A stretch of DNA of 64,000 bases, taken from the NCBI RefSeq assembly GCF_030433855.1, contig NZ_JARUXC010000016.1:1-64000 (forward strand). The letters run 5' to 3'. Of this stretch, positions 52,351 through 62,278 are shown one piece after another. The DNA is from Agreia sp. PsM10. Lineage in GTDB: Bacteria > Actinomycetota > Actinomycetes > Actinomycetales > Microbacteriaceae. Each line of letters begins with the position of its first letter. Position 1 is the stretch's first letter. Made by a program: the position numbers and the translations under genes. A model generated the notes under the pieces. That model had not been told where the DNA came from and made no database searches. It saw nothing but the letters and a program-made list of their open reading frames with translations.

Positions 52351-52654
52351 GTTCTCCCAAGACGACCCCAGAAATGTCTCATGACCAAGGGTTGCTGCTC
52401 AGAAACGGCGAGGTAGTTTCGAGGCGTGGTTTCGAGAATCGCGGCGTCGGGCCTCGCGTGCCACTTCGTGAAAAGGGTTCTGTAGGCGGAGCTGTGCTGA
52501 GCCGAATATGACGGATCATGACCTTGGGGAGGTGGGACGGCAAAAAGGGCCTCGATAGTTCCAAGGTCGCGCAATAAGCCCTTCATGTCGAATGTAATAA
52601 CCTCGTAATGAGATCTGGGCCGGAATATTCTGTCCCGTGTGTTATTCTCGGGTT
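52351..52654. other. Non-coding left edge of accessory insert
   Basis: These 304 bases after recG contain no gene I can support. They are more AT-rich than the surroundings. An open stretch on the minus strand (52384-52586) has no recognisable protein. A promoter-like TATTCT at 52643-52648 lies six bases before the start of the XRE/ImmA gene. GAATATTC (52623-52630) is a small palindrome that could be an operator for it. Confidence 0.5.
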
Positions 52655-53680
52655 ATGGCAGAGAGTGAACCCCCCAAAAGCTTCCTGGAGACGTTGCGCA
52701 TTTCTCGCGGCATCACTCAGGTGCAGTTGGCGGCAGCCACCGGAATATCGCAGGCTGCTTTATCGAAAGTTGAGAGCGGCACCGTGGACTTTGATGAGGA
52801 TCGGTGGGCGACTATTGCCAAGGAGCTCGGGGTACCGGTGTCCGCATTTACCAGTGCGAATCAGCCAATGGAAGCCGCTCTTGTCTTTCACCGCAAACGC
52901 AAGTCGACACCAAAAACAGCACTAAATAAGATCGCAGCGGATCTCGCTCTCACGCGTCTTCGAGTGGAATCTATTGTCGGGTCGCAGAAGACTTCACTTA
53001 GGCGGCACGACCTTGAGGACGGCTACTACACCTCTGGGGAGATTGCAAGGAAGGTCCGAAGAGAGCTGGGCCTCGGCGACGGACCGGTACCTGACCTCGT
53101 CGCGATGCTCGAGCGCGCAGGAGTGATCGTGTTGCGCTGGCCGCTCGAGTCACTGCAGGTGGATGCGATCGCAGCATGGCCTGCCAAGTCTGGTCCGGTG
53201 ATTCTTGTCGGTGAGCACGTTCCTGCTGAACGACAGCGGTTCACGATGGCCCACGAACTCGGGCACGCAGTCCTCCATGATGGCGAAGCCTCTGACGCTC
53301 AAGAGCGCGAGGCCGACGACTTCGCGGCCGAGTTCCTCTTCCCTGCGAAGCAGGTTGTCAAGGAGTGGGTCGCCAACCCGTCTCTTGAAGACCTCTACCC
53401 CATCAAACGCAAGTGGGGCATCTCGCTTGCTGCCTTGATTCGCCGCGGCTACGACTGCAACCTGCTGGACGACCGCGAGTATCGCGGTTGGAATGTGAAG
53501 CTCAGCAGCACCGGCATGCATCGTCGAGAGCCCGCGCCGCTGCCTCCGGAGAACCCTAAAGCGCTGCGTATGGCCATCGCCCACGCGCAAGCCACGGGCA
53601 TCACTATTGAACTTCTCGCCGAGCGAGCCCACATGTACCCGACCGAGTTCGCAGCAACCTTCATGGAGGAAATAGCGTGA
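52655..53680 (+). CDS. XRE-HTH/ImmA-IrrE metallopeptidase
   Basis: A 341-residue protein. An N-terminal XRE helix-turn-helix (about 9-62; ITQVQLAAATGISQAALSKVESG) is joined to an ImmA/IrrE zinc-peptidase domain (about 130-240) with HELGH (200-204) and the third ligand near Glu219 (READDFAAEFLFP). Such proteins cleave a partner regulator or act as stress switches in phage immunity, mobile elements and toxin-antitoxin-like loci. ATG at 52655 is chosen because a -10-like TATTCT directly upstream suggests a leaderless message. The stop overlaps the next gene as GTGA. Confidence 0.9.
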   Translation: MAESEPPKSFLETLRISRGITQVQLAAATGISQAALSKVESGTVDFDEDRWATIAKELGVPVSAFTSANQPMEAALVFHRKRKSTPKTALNKIAADLALTRLRVESIVGSQKTSLRRHDLEDGYYTSGEIARKVRRELGLGDGPVPDLVAMLERAGVIVLRWPLESLQVDAIAAWPAKSGPVILVGEHVPAERQRFTMAHELGHAVLHDGEASDAQEREADDFAAEFLFPAKQVVKEWVANPSLEDLYPIKRKWGISLAALIRRGYDCNLLDDREYRGWNVKLSSTGMHRREPAPLPPENPKALRMAIAHAQATGITIELLAERAHMYPTEFAATFMEEIA

Positions 53681-54837
53681 GTCAGTTCAACGTCATCGAC
53701 AACGTCAACCTGCCCCCAAGCGCGGTCCCCGCGGCGCCGCGCACCATCGAAGTCGGGCATGCCCGGAACCTCATTACAGACCGCCAATGGCACGTGACCG
53801 GAGAGAATCGGGCGGATGCGGCGGCGTTGGTGACGCCGACGCATTCGGGGTTGTTCCTCACTGGAGAAAACTCCCGTCGCGCCGCTGCCGACTTGCGTGC
53901 CCGCTATTCGGATACACCGTTCATCGTAGAGCCGCAGGCCCTCCGCGACCATTGGGCCGATGAAGACGCGCCCTTCGCTGTTCCTGATGGGAGCGGCGGC
54001 TTTGACGTCACTCTGCCGCTCGAAGCCATGCTCGACCGGCAGCGCCTTGGCGGCAATCCTCTCGCCATGACGCCGACGGGCCAGATCCGCGTCGGCGACT
54101 CTGAGGCGCTTAAGGCTGTCATCGAGACCGCCAATGATCTTGATCGAGAGGATGTACTTGTCGCCGTGCCTCTCGCCGCAAACTGGCTCGGCAAGCAGCC
54201 GCTCACCGATCAGATCATTATGGTCCTCAACCGCAGTCGCCACCCGATCGCTCTGACCTTCACGGACGGTAAGGGGCCTCTCGAGAGTATGGTGCGTACG
54301 CGCGCGCACCGCCGTCTCATTGCTTCGACGACCGCCGAGATCCTTGCATACAGGATCGACCTCAACGGTTTCGACGCTATCGCTCAGGGCGCTGTGGCTG
54401 CGGCCATCGGTGCATACCCGTCAAAACGACGGTTGGACCCGGTCGATGCAAATGTCTTCGGTCCGAAGGACCGCGAGGCTCTTTCTCCGCAGATGTTAAT
54501 CCCCGACATGCTCCGTATCGTCCGTTCTACTGAAATGCGGAAAAAATGGTTCGTCAGCGCACCGCCGATGGACTGCTTCTGCAGGATTTGCGGGGGCTCC
54601 CCGATCGACAGACTCCATGAAAGTACGGCTGAGCGGGCGGCGGGACATCGACACAACGTGGTCGGCATTGAGCGTCTCGCGTCTATCATGTTGGGCACAC
54701 CTCGGCCACAACGTGCTGCTGTCTGGGCGGGCCTGGTTGAAGGCGCTCTTGACACGTACCCTCAGCTAGAGAGCCACCTTGGGCGCCCGGTGCGAATACC
54801 GAACGACCTCGGGGTGTGGGGTGAGCCGACGGGCTGA
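53677..54837 (+). CDS. Unknown protein with TGT-like zinc motif
   Basis: A 386-residue protein, translationally coupled to the ImmA/IrrE peptidase gene. The first 270 residues alternate strands and helices as in a TIM barrel (for example LVAVPLAANW, IALTFTDGK, EILAYRIDLNGFD). The C-terminal region has Cys300-x-Cys302-x2-Cys305 and His324/His326 with HN, closely resembling the zinc site of tRNA-guanine transglycosylases (C-x-C-x2-C-x25-H). The spacing here is about 21, and total length fits that family. The TGT catalytic aspartates cannot be confirmed. A base-exchange or nucleic-acid-modifying role is a hypothesis. It may be the target or effector of the peptidase. Confidence 0.7.
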   Translation: MSQFNVIDNVNLPPSAVPAAPRTIEVGHARNLITDRQWHVTGENRADAAALVTPTHSGLFLTGENSRRAAADLRARYSDTPFIVEPQALRDHWADEDAPFAVPDGSGGFDVTLPLEAMLDRQRLGGNPLAMTPTGQIRVGDSEALKAVIETANDLDREDVLVAVPLAANWLGKQPLTDQIIMVLNRSRHPIALTFTDGKGPLESMVRTRAHRRLIASTTAEILAYRIDLNGFDAIAQGAVAAAIGAYPSKRRLDPVDANVFGPKDREALSPQMLIPDMLRIVRSTEMRKKWFVSAPPMDCFCRICGGSPIDRLHESTAERAAGHRHNVVGIERLASIMLGTPRPQRAAVWAGLVEGALDTYPQLESHLGRPVRIPNDLGVWGEPTG

Positions 54838-54842
54838 TATTG

Positions 54843-55457
54843 CTAGGACGTCAGATTGAGGAACTGTCCGTAGAGAGTCTCCGCTAAGCCCCATCGAGCG
54901 AGACTCCAATACGTCGATGTGTACTCGCCCGGTTCGAGTAGCAGTTTGCCGTCGCCGGCCCTGATTCCGATCCCGTAGTGAGAAGCCTCAGCGAAAACGA
55001 AGGTCTCGTCGCGGGGCAGGGCTCCATCGACGCGGACCACGCGCGGGCCGAACCCGGCCCAGTCATGAGCTGCATCCCTGCCACGGGACCATCTGGTCGC
55101 CGGCACCTCAATCTCCACCACCGTGAGCGGGGCCCGCAACATTCGCCTGCCCCATCGCGTACCGTCAGGGTCGTCAAGAATGATTGCCATCGCAGCCGTG
55201 CCCGGGTTGTCGAACGCGTCTGCGAGCAGCGGATCCGCCTGACCAAGGTCTTCTCCCGGTAGCGACAACAGCGCAGCAAGCGTGCGCGACGTTGTGACGG
55301 CTCCAAGTCCGATCTGCTGGCGCCACGCATGCTCGGCGCTATCTAAACGGTAGGTTACTGAGACCTCACGACTATCAAAGACCGCCCGGTGGCGAAACAG
55401 GCCCTGCGGTTCAGCAACAGGTCGCGCAAGTTCTACAGGCTCCATCTGCAATGCCAT
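54843..55457 (-). CDS. Unknown protein of accessory insert (204 aa)
   Basis: A 204-residue soluble protein starting MALQMEPVELARPVAEPQGL. It has a beta-rich look with Trp/Arg clusters, no signal peptide and no recognisable domain. It follows the winged-helix regulator gene with a four-base overlap (ATGA), so the two form a unit. It is convergent with the TGT-like gene. Function unknown. Confidence 0.65.
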   Translation of the reverse strand: MALQMEPVELARPVAEPQGLFRHRAVFDSREVSVTYRLDSAEHAWRQQIGLGAVTTSRTLAALLSLPGEDLGQADPLLADAFDNPGTAAMAIILDDPDGTRWGRRMLRAPLTVVEIEVPATRWSRGRDAAHDWAGFGPRVVRVDGALPRDETFVFAEASHYGIGIRAGDGKLLLEPGEYTSTYWSLARWGLAETLYGQFLNLTS

Positions 55458-55762
55458 CAGGATCGTTCCTCCAGTTCATCTGCGTCATGCAAGGCCCTCG
55501 CCGAGCTCCAAAATCCGTGCGGAATCCGTCGATAACGCAATGACTCCGTTCGAGCCGTTCGTTCCTGCCGTTCCAGCAAACCAATTCCTTCAAGCGTTCG
55601 TAGCACCCGCTGCACCGTGGACTGGCTCAAAGCTAGATTCGCCTGAAGCGTCTTCGAGTCGATAGTGCTCTGGCCTTCTTCGATCATCGCCGCGATGCTC
55701 AGAACATGGGCATTGTTGAAGAGCAACTTCGACCGCCTCTGACTCTCAGCAACCGTACTCAT
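55457..55762 (-). CDS. Winged-helix transcriptional regulator
   Basis: A 101-residue regulator: MSTVAESQRRSKLLFNNAHV, then a winged helix-turn-helix (STIDSKTLQANLALSQSTVQ, RVLRTLEGIGLLERQE) with a wing at RTESLRYRRIP. It resembles small MarR/ROK-like or DUF-type DNA-binding proteins. ATG at 55762 is preferred to TTG at 55765. A compound inverted repeat lies just upstream (55770-55801). It probably regulates itself and the overlapping 204-residue gene. Confidence 0.75.
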   Translation of the reverse strand: MSTVAESQRRSKLLFNNAHVLSIAAMIEEGQSTIDSKTLQANLALSQSTVQRVLRTLEGIGLLERQERTARTESLRYRRIPHGFWSSARALHDADELEERS

Positions 55763-55769
55763 CAATCCA

Positions 55770-55801
55770 CTGTAACCCGTAACCCGGGTTTCGCGTTACA
55801 G
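55770..55801. promoter_or_regulatory. Compound inverted repeat before winged-helix gene
   Basis: CTGTAAC (55770-55776) pairs with GTTACAG (55795-55801). Inside lies the perfect palindrome AACCCGGGTT (55781-55790), and GTAACCC is directly repeated at 55772-55778 and 55779-55785. This is a strong candidate for the autoregulatory operator. Confidence 0.55.
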
Positions 55802-55917
55802 CCGAGTCAAGAACTAGTGGAAAGCGCGCCTCTCAGCCCTGCGGGTGACAGCTACGGTCCGCCAGGCCGCGACCGGCCAACTCGACCCCGACCTCGCACT
55901 CCTGACACCATGGAGTC

Positions 55918-57573
<1,656 letters not shown>

Positions 57574-57582
57574 GGTCGAACA

Positions 57583-58065
57583 ATGAGCAGCGTCGCCGTC
57601 GTCCCCGGGTCGTTCGACCCCGTCACCCTCGGGCATCTCGATGTCATCTCCCGCGCCGCCGGCCTCTTCGACGAGGTTCACGTGCTTGTCGTGCACAATC
57701 CTGCCAAGACGGCGCTCCTGCCCATCTCGCAGCGCGTGCGCCTCATCGAGCAGGCCATCCTCGACGAGGGCCTGCCCGGCAACATCGTCGTCAACTCGTG
57801 GAGCGTCGGGCTGCTCGTCGACTACTGCACCGACGTGGGCGCGCGCGCCCTCGTCAAGGGAATCCGCTCGCAGGTCGACGTTGCCTACGAGACGCCGATG
57901 GCGATCGTGAACCGCAACCTCGCCGGTGTCGAAACGGTCTTCCTCCTTCCTGACCCGGCGCACGCGCACGTGTCGAGCTCGCTCGTGCGGCAGGTGTCGG
58001 CTCTCGGCGGAGACGTGTCTCCGTATGTGCCGACCGTTGTCGCCGACTTCCTGAACACTCAATAA
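57583..58065 (+). CDS. coaD: Phosphopantetheine adenylyltransferase
   Basis: A 160-residue nucleotidyltransferase of CoA synthesis. Typical motifs are [17 protein letters not shown] (about 6-22, with the HxGH-type TLGH) and [21 protein letters not shown] at the C-terminus. It starts nine bases after the ABC-F stop and may share its transcript. The length is normal for CoaD. Confidence 0.95.
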   Translation: MSSVAVVPGSFDPVTLGHLDVISRAAGLFDEVHVLVVHNPAKTALLPISQRVRLIEQAILDEGLPGNIVVNSWSVGLLVDYCTDVGARALVKGIRSQVDVAYETPMAIVNRNLAGVETVFLLPDPAHAHVSSSLVRQVSALGGDVSPYVPTVVADFLNTQ

Positions 58066-58112
58066 GGCCCCGTTGAAACCTGTTCTTCACACGTGAGTGG
58101 GAAGATGGAGAC

Positions 58113-59114
58113 ATGTCTGATCTCTCCATCGGCTATGCCGCCATGCTCGAGCAGTTCCACCCCACCGAGGCCGTCGCCCTGTCGGCGCTCGCCGAACAGC
58201 ACGGCTTCACCGGTGTGATGGCGGCCGACCACTTCCAACCCTGGGTTCCGCAGCAGGGCCAGAGCGCCTTCGTCTGGGAGGTTCTCGCCGCGCTCGGTGA
58301 GCGCACCACGGGCGACTTCGGGCCCGGAGTCACGGCCCCGACGTTCCGCTGGCATCCCGCGATGGTGGCCCAGGCATCCGCGACCCTCGGCGCCATGTAC
58401 CCGGGCCGGCACTGGCTCGGACTCGGATCGGGCGAGGCCCTCAACGAGCACATCGTGGGCGGCTACTGGCCCGAGGCTCCCGAGCGCATCAACCGCATGT
58501 TCGAGGCCATCGAGATCATCAACAAGCTCTTCACCGCGTCGATCGCGGGCAAAGACGTGAAGCACTCCGGCCAGTTCTACAAGCTCGAGTCCACCCGTCT
58601 GTGGACCATGCCGCCCGTCGCGCCCGAGATCCTCGTCGCCACGGCCGGTCCGGTCACCGCGAAGAGGGCCGGTCGCCACGTCGACGGACTCATCACCGTG
58701 GGCGCGCCCCTCGCCAAGATCGAGGGCCTCTTCGCCAAGTTCGAGGAGGGCGCGCGCGAAGCCGGCAAGGACCCGTCGACGATGCCGCGTGTTCTGCAGC
58801 TGCACATGTCGTGGGCCGAGACCGACGAGATCGCGCTGGTCAACGCCATGACCGAATGGCCCAACGGCGGAATGAAGTTCCCGAAGGGCGACATCCGCTC
58901 GCCGTTCGAGCTCGAGCAGATGGCCAAGCTCGTTCGCCCCGAAGACTTCGAGGGCCGCCTGGTCATCTCGAGCGACCCCGACGTGCACCGCGCCTACATC
59001 CAGAGCTTCATCGACCTCGGCTTCGACCGCGTGTACCTGCACAACGTCGGCCGCAACCAGAAGGAATGGATCGAGGTCTTCGGCCGCGACGTGCTGCCGA
59101 AGCTGCACCGCTAG
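58113..59114 (+). CDS. F420-dependent LLM dehydrogenase (Fgd-like)
   Basis: A 333-residue TIM-barrel enzyme of the F420-dependent glucose-6-phosphate dehydrogenase group. Indicators are [20 protein letters not shown] (about 24-43), [14 protein letters not shown] (70-83) and [13 protein letters not shown]. The family uses the 8-hydroxy-5-deazaflavin cofactor F420 to oxidise sugar phosphates or related substrates. The substrate is inferred only. The stop shares a base with the GTG start of cofE, so it belongs to an F420 operon. Confidence 0.88.
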   Translation: MSDLSIGYAAMLEQFHPTEAVALSALAEQHGFTGVMAADHFQPWVPQQGQSAFVWEVLAALGERTTGDFGPGVTAPTFRWHPAMVAQASATLGAMYPGRHWLGLGSGEALNEHIVGGYWPEAPERINRMFEAIEIINKLFTASIAGKDVKHSGQFYKLESTRLWTMPPVAPEILVATAGPVTAKRAGRHVDGLITVGAPLAKIEGLFAKFEEGAREAGKDPSTMPRVLQLHMSWAETDEIALVNAMTEWPNGGMKFPKGDIRSPFELEQMAKLVRPEDFEGRLVISSDPDVHRAYIQSFIDLGFDRVYLHNVGRNQKEWIEVFGRDVLPKLHR

Positions 59115-59968
59115 TGCCTCGGCGCCATGCCGCCGAGATCCGGATCATCGGCATCGAGGGCATCCCCGAGGTCTCGCCGGGAGACGATCTCGCCGGGCTG
59201 CTCGCGTCGGCGCTCCTCGGCCAGCAGCTCGAGCTCGAAGACGGCGACATCCTCGTCGTCACGTCGAAGATCGTCTCCAAGGCCGAGGGTCGCGTGATCG
59301 CTGCGGCCGACCGCGAAGACGCGATCACCCGCGAGACCGTTCGGCTCGTCGCGTCGCGCCCGCATCCCGGCGGGGTCACCCGCATCGTCGAGAACCGGCA
59401 GGGACTCGTGCAGGCCGCAGCCGGTGTCGACGCGAGCAACACTCCCGACGGCACCATCCTGCTGCTTCCCGAAGACCCGGATGCCTCGGCCCGGGCCCTG
59501 TGCGCGGCCGTGCGTCGGGCATCCGGTGCGCGTGTCGGAATTCTGGTGTCCGACACCCTCGGTCGGGCATGGCGGGAGGGCCAGATCGACGCGGCCATCG
59601 GTGCGGCCGGAGTGCTGGTCATCGACGACCTGCGCGGCAGCACCGACACGTTCGGGCAGACCCTCTCGGTCACACAGGCGGCCACGGGCGACGAGCTCGC
59701 GTCGGCGACAGACCTCGTGAAGGGCAAGGCCACCGGCATGCCGGTTGCGCTGGTGCGTGGCCTCGAGCGGCTGGTCGTCGAGACGCTCGACACCCCGGCC
59801 CGCGCCCTGGTGCGCGATCCGGCGAACGACATGTTCCGGCTCGGCTCCGACGAGGCACACGCGCAGGGGTTCACAGAGGGCTACAGTCGCGGGCTCGCGG
59901 ATGCGCGACGCGGCCATCGCGCATCGGCTCGGCCGTCGCGCGTGCGCCTGCGCCGGAGAACGCGATGA
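59114..59968 (+). CDS. cofE: Coenzyme F420-0:L-glutamate ligase
   Basis: A 284-residue GTP-dependent ligase that adds glutamates to F420-0. It has [38 protein letters not shown], and [19 protein letters not shown], the core of CofE. The C-terminal FMN domain fused in mycobacterial FbiB is missing, so the reductase step would need another protein. The last about 40 residues are Arg-rich. GTG at 59114 overlaps the preceding stop, and the stop overlaps cofC (ATGA). Confidence 0.9.
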   Translation: MPRRHAAEIRIIGIEGIPEVSPGDDLAGLLASALLGQQLELEDGDILVVTSKIVSKAEGRVIAAADREDAITRETVRLVASRPHPGGVTRIVENRQGLVQAAAGVDASNTPDGTILLLPEDPDASARALCAAVRRASGARVGILVSDTLGRAWREGQIDAAIGAAGVLVIDDLRGSTDTFGQTLSVTQAATGDELASATDLVKGKATGMPVALVRGLERLVVETLDTPARALVRDPANDMFRLGSDEAHAQGFTEGYSRGLADARRGHRASARPSRVRLRRRTR

Positions 59969-60606
59969 GCGCCGCGGGCGACTGGGTCGTCGTGATGCCC
60001 GTCAAGGGCACATCCGGCTCGAAGAGCAGACTCCTCGGCGGCCTCGCCGAGTCCGAGATCCCTGAGGCGCTCCGTGCCGAGTTCGCGGTGGCGCTCGCGC
60101 TCGACGCCGTCGACGCCGTGCGCACCGCCCTGCCGGTGATCCGGGTGATCGTGGTGACGAGCGCCGAGGTCTCCGAGCGGTTCGAGTCTCTCGGCGCCCT
60201 CGTCCGACGCGATCCAGGCACGGGCCTGAACGCCGCGTTCACTCGGGGCGTGCGCGCCGCCATGGAACTGAACCCCGGGCATCCCGTGGCCGCCCTGATG
60301 AGCGACCTCGCCGCGATCAGGCCCCGAGACGTGACGGCCGCGCTCGAGCTCGCGAACGCGCATCCTCTCGGCATGCTCACCGACAAAGACGGAACCGGAA
60401 CGACCATGCTGTCGGCCCTCTCTCCGCGCGACCTCGTTCCCCGCTTCGGGCTCGGCTCCGCCCGCAGGCATCGCGAGGCCGGGCACGTCGAGCTCGAGCT
60501 CGCCCGAGGCGACCGGATGCGCCTCGACATCGACACCGCCGACGACCTGGCGACGGCACGCTCACTCGGGCTGGGCCCCCGTGCCCGGGCGGTTCTCGGG
60601 CAGTAG
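59965..60606 (+). CDS. cofC: 2-phospho-L-lactate guanylyltransferase-like (CofC/FbiD)
   Basis: A 213-residue nucleotidyltransferase that activates the phosphoenolpyruvate or phospholactate moiety for F420 synthesis. Motifs are [16 protein letters not shown] (about 8-23), [14 protein letters not shown] and [18 protein letters not shown], and the C-terminal [15 protein letters not shown]. The gene overlaps cofE. cofD and cofG/H (fbiA, fbiC) are not in this window. Confidence 0.88.
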   Translation: MSAAGDWVVVMPVKGTSGSKSRLLGGLAESEIPEALRAEFAVALALDAVDAVRTALPVIRVIVVTSAEVSERFESLGALVRRDPGTGLNAAFTRGVRAAMELNPGHPVAALMSDLAAIRPRDVTAALELANAHPLGMLTDKDGTGTTMLSALSPRDLVPRFGLGSARRHREAGHVELELARGDRMRLDIDTADDLATARSLGLGPRARAVLGQ

Positions 60607-60651
60607 CGCAATGGCTTCCGCGGAGGCCGGGCGAGTGGAAGGGTCTGAGGC

Positions 60652-60966
60652 ATGGACCTCGATGAGCGCGTCTCCGCACGGCGGGTCAATCCGTATGAGG
60701 TGGCCCTGTGGATCTTCGGCGCGGTCGCCGTCGCAGCGGCGGTGTGGAGCACCCAGTGGGCCAACAGGGCGCTCTCCCTGGCGAACGGCGGCTACTACTG
60801 CGACGACGTGGGCAACTGCACCGAGCGGTACGACTTCGTTCTGACCCAGACGGTCCTCGTGCTCGCGCCGTCGGTGATGATCGCCGGGCTCATCGCGATC
60901 GTCGCCGCCCTCGCCCTCAGGGCATGGCTTGCGGTGCGGCCCGGTCATGGCAGAGTGAGTGCATGA
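60652..60966 (+). CDS. Small two-helix membrane protein (104 aa)
   Basis: A 104-residue protein with two hydrophobic helices (about 16-40 and 62-92). The loop between them has two Cys residues, in YYCDDVGNC. It is a paralogue of the next gene: both have RVNPYEVALWI/RVNPFEIALWI at the start and a Cys-pair loop. Its stop overlaps the next start (ATGA). Function unknown. Confidence 0.65.
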   Translation: MDLDERVSARRVNPYEVALWIFGAVAVAAAVWSTQWANRALSLANGGYYCDDVGNCTERYDFVLTQTVLVLAPSVMIAGLIAIVAALALRAWLAVRPGHGRVSA

Positions 60967-61445
60967 ATCACCACAGCCGTGTGAACCCCTTCGAGATCGC
61001 TCTCTGGATTCTCGCCGTGGCGCTTCTGGCCGTCGGCGGCGCCGGAGCGCTGTGGGCGAGTCGTGTGATGAACGGCGGGTACACCTGCACGGGGGACAAC
61101 TGCTCGCCGCCCGTGGACTACGCGTTGGCGCAGACCTTCTACATGATGTCTCCGCCGCTGGTGACCGCGGGGCTCGTCGCGGCGGTTCTGTCGATAGCCC
61201 TACGGGCCGGTCTCAGCGGGATCGCTCGTCGTACCGCGGAGATGGGCTCGTCTGCGGCCGAGCCCGAGGATGCGTCGACGGTCGGAGCCGCCGCCGGCCA
61301 GCAATCCGCACCGGAGTCGACTGCGACGAGTGCGAATGACGGCCCCACGGTGCGGGCGGCTCCCGTGTCGTTCGCTCCGCCGCAGTTCAGGTCGCGCCGG
61401 CGCGCGATCGACCACTCGGCGTTCAAGAGGCCGGGCGCGGAATAG
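60963..61445 (+). CDS. Small membrane protein with Ser/Thr-rich tail (160 aa)
   Basis: A 160-residue paralogue of the preceding protein. Two membrane helices (about 10-35 and 58-82) flank a loop with YTCTGDNC. An Ala/Thr-rich cytoplasmic tail of about 70 residues ends RSRRRAIDHSAFKRPG. No known domain is present. Confidence 0.65.
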   Translation: MNHHSRVNPFEIALWILAVALLAVGGAGALWASRVMNGGYTCTGDNCSPPVDYALAQTFYMMSPPLVTAGLVAAVLSIALRAGLSGIARRTAEMGSSAAEPEDASTVGAAAGQQSAPESTATSANDGPTVRAAPVSFAPPQFRSRRRAIDHSAFKRPGAE

Positions 61446-61459
61446 ACGCCTGTCAAGTA

Positions 61460-61481
61460 CCAGACCTTGTGGTCGGTCTGG
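61460..61481. promoter_or_regulatory. Inverted repeat upstream of TetR gene
   Basis: CCAGACC (61460-61466) pairs with GGTCTGG (61475-61481) over an eight-base spacer, about 43 bases before the TetR start. It also contains GGTCGGT (61471-61477), whose complement ACCGACC recurs at 62194-62200 in front of the ABC importer. Confidence 0.5.
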
Positions 61482-61523
61482 ATATAGGCTGAACGGGTCG
61501 AAGGATCAGAGCGGAGTCGACTC

Positions 61524-62141
61524 ATGGGCGCAAAACTGGGCCAGAACAACGTCAAGGGTGAGCAGACGAAGAATGCGATTCTGACTGCGGCCGAGCAGTT
61601 GTTCGCCGAATCGGGCTATCGGGGTGCTTCCCTGGCCAACATCGCCGAGCGCGCCGGGGTCACGCAATCGGGGCTCCTGCATCACTTCAATTCGAAAGAT
61701 GAACTCCTCGTCGCCGTACTCGAGCAGCACAACCGCGACGATGATGCCCTGCTCATCCGCCCGCTCAGCCTGGGCGGCGTCGACGTGATCACCGGACTGC
61801 GTGAGTTGATCGTTCAGAACTCCGAGAACCGAGTGTCTGTCAGGCTTTTCGCGGTTCTTGTCGCCGAAAGCACGTCGATCGAACATCCCGGTCACGACTA
61901 TATGAAGGCTCGCTACGACCGGCTGCGCAACAGGCTGGTCGGCGCCCTGTCGATCGGCATCCAGCGGGGCGAGATCCGCGCCGACGCCGATCTCGAGGTG
62001 CTGGCTTCCGCCCTGATCGCCCTGATGGACGGCATTCAACTGCAGTGGATCTACAACTCCCAGGTCGATATGGGAGCAGCTTTCGATCTCGTAGCTCGTG
62101 CACTCGTGGACTCGATGACGGCCGAGTCGACCGTGTCCTGA
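61524..62141 (+). CDS. TetR/AcrR-family regulator
   Basis: A 205-residue repressor. The helix-turn-helix lies at about 15-62 (ILTAAEQLFAESGYRGASLA, NIAERAGVTQSGLLHHFNSKDELL). The C-terminal ligand-binding helices show ALIALMDGIQLQWIY. It is upstream of a peptide-type ABC importer, and similar inverted repeats precede both genes, so it likely controls the importer in response to its substrate. Confidence 0.85.
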   Translation: MGAKLGQNNVKGEQTKNAILTAAEQLFAESGYRGASLANIAERAGVTQSGLLHHFNSKDELLVAVLEQHNRDDDALLIRPLSLGGVDVITGLRELIVQNSENRVSVRLFAVLVAESTSIEHPGHDYMKARYDRLRNRLVGALSIGIQRGEIRADADLEVLASALIALMDGIQLQWIYNSQVDMGAAFDLVARALVDSMTAESTVS

Positions 62142-62192
62142 ATCCGGCAGAGAACGGCCATCCCTCGGGGTGGCTATTTTTTTGGATTGATT

Positions 62193-62212
62193 TACCGACC
62201 GAGTACACGGTA
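62193..62212. promoter_or_regulatory. Candidate TetR operator before ABC importer
   Basis: TACCG (62193-62197) and CGGTA (62208-62212) are inverted over a ten-base spacer in an AT-rich promoter-like region, 67 bases before the substrate-binding gene. ACCGACC here is the complement of GGTCGGT near the TetR gene. Confidence 0.4.
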
Positions 62213-62278
62213 TGTTAATCATCGGATGCGGCGAACAGTCATCGCCTCGCGCCATTCACTCAACGAAGAGAGACAGAC

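Noticed and set aside
51981-52586. Minus-strand frame after recG that might be a transposase or gene remnant
   Set aside because: Part of it lies antisense to recG, and the rest has no recognisable domain or inverted terminal repeat.
52351-52654. Attachment site or integrase at the edge of the accessory insert
   Set aside because: No integrase gene, tRNA or matching direct repeat at 52.35 and 55.8 kb could be found by eye.
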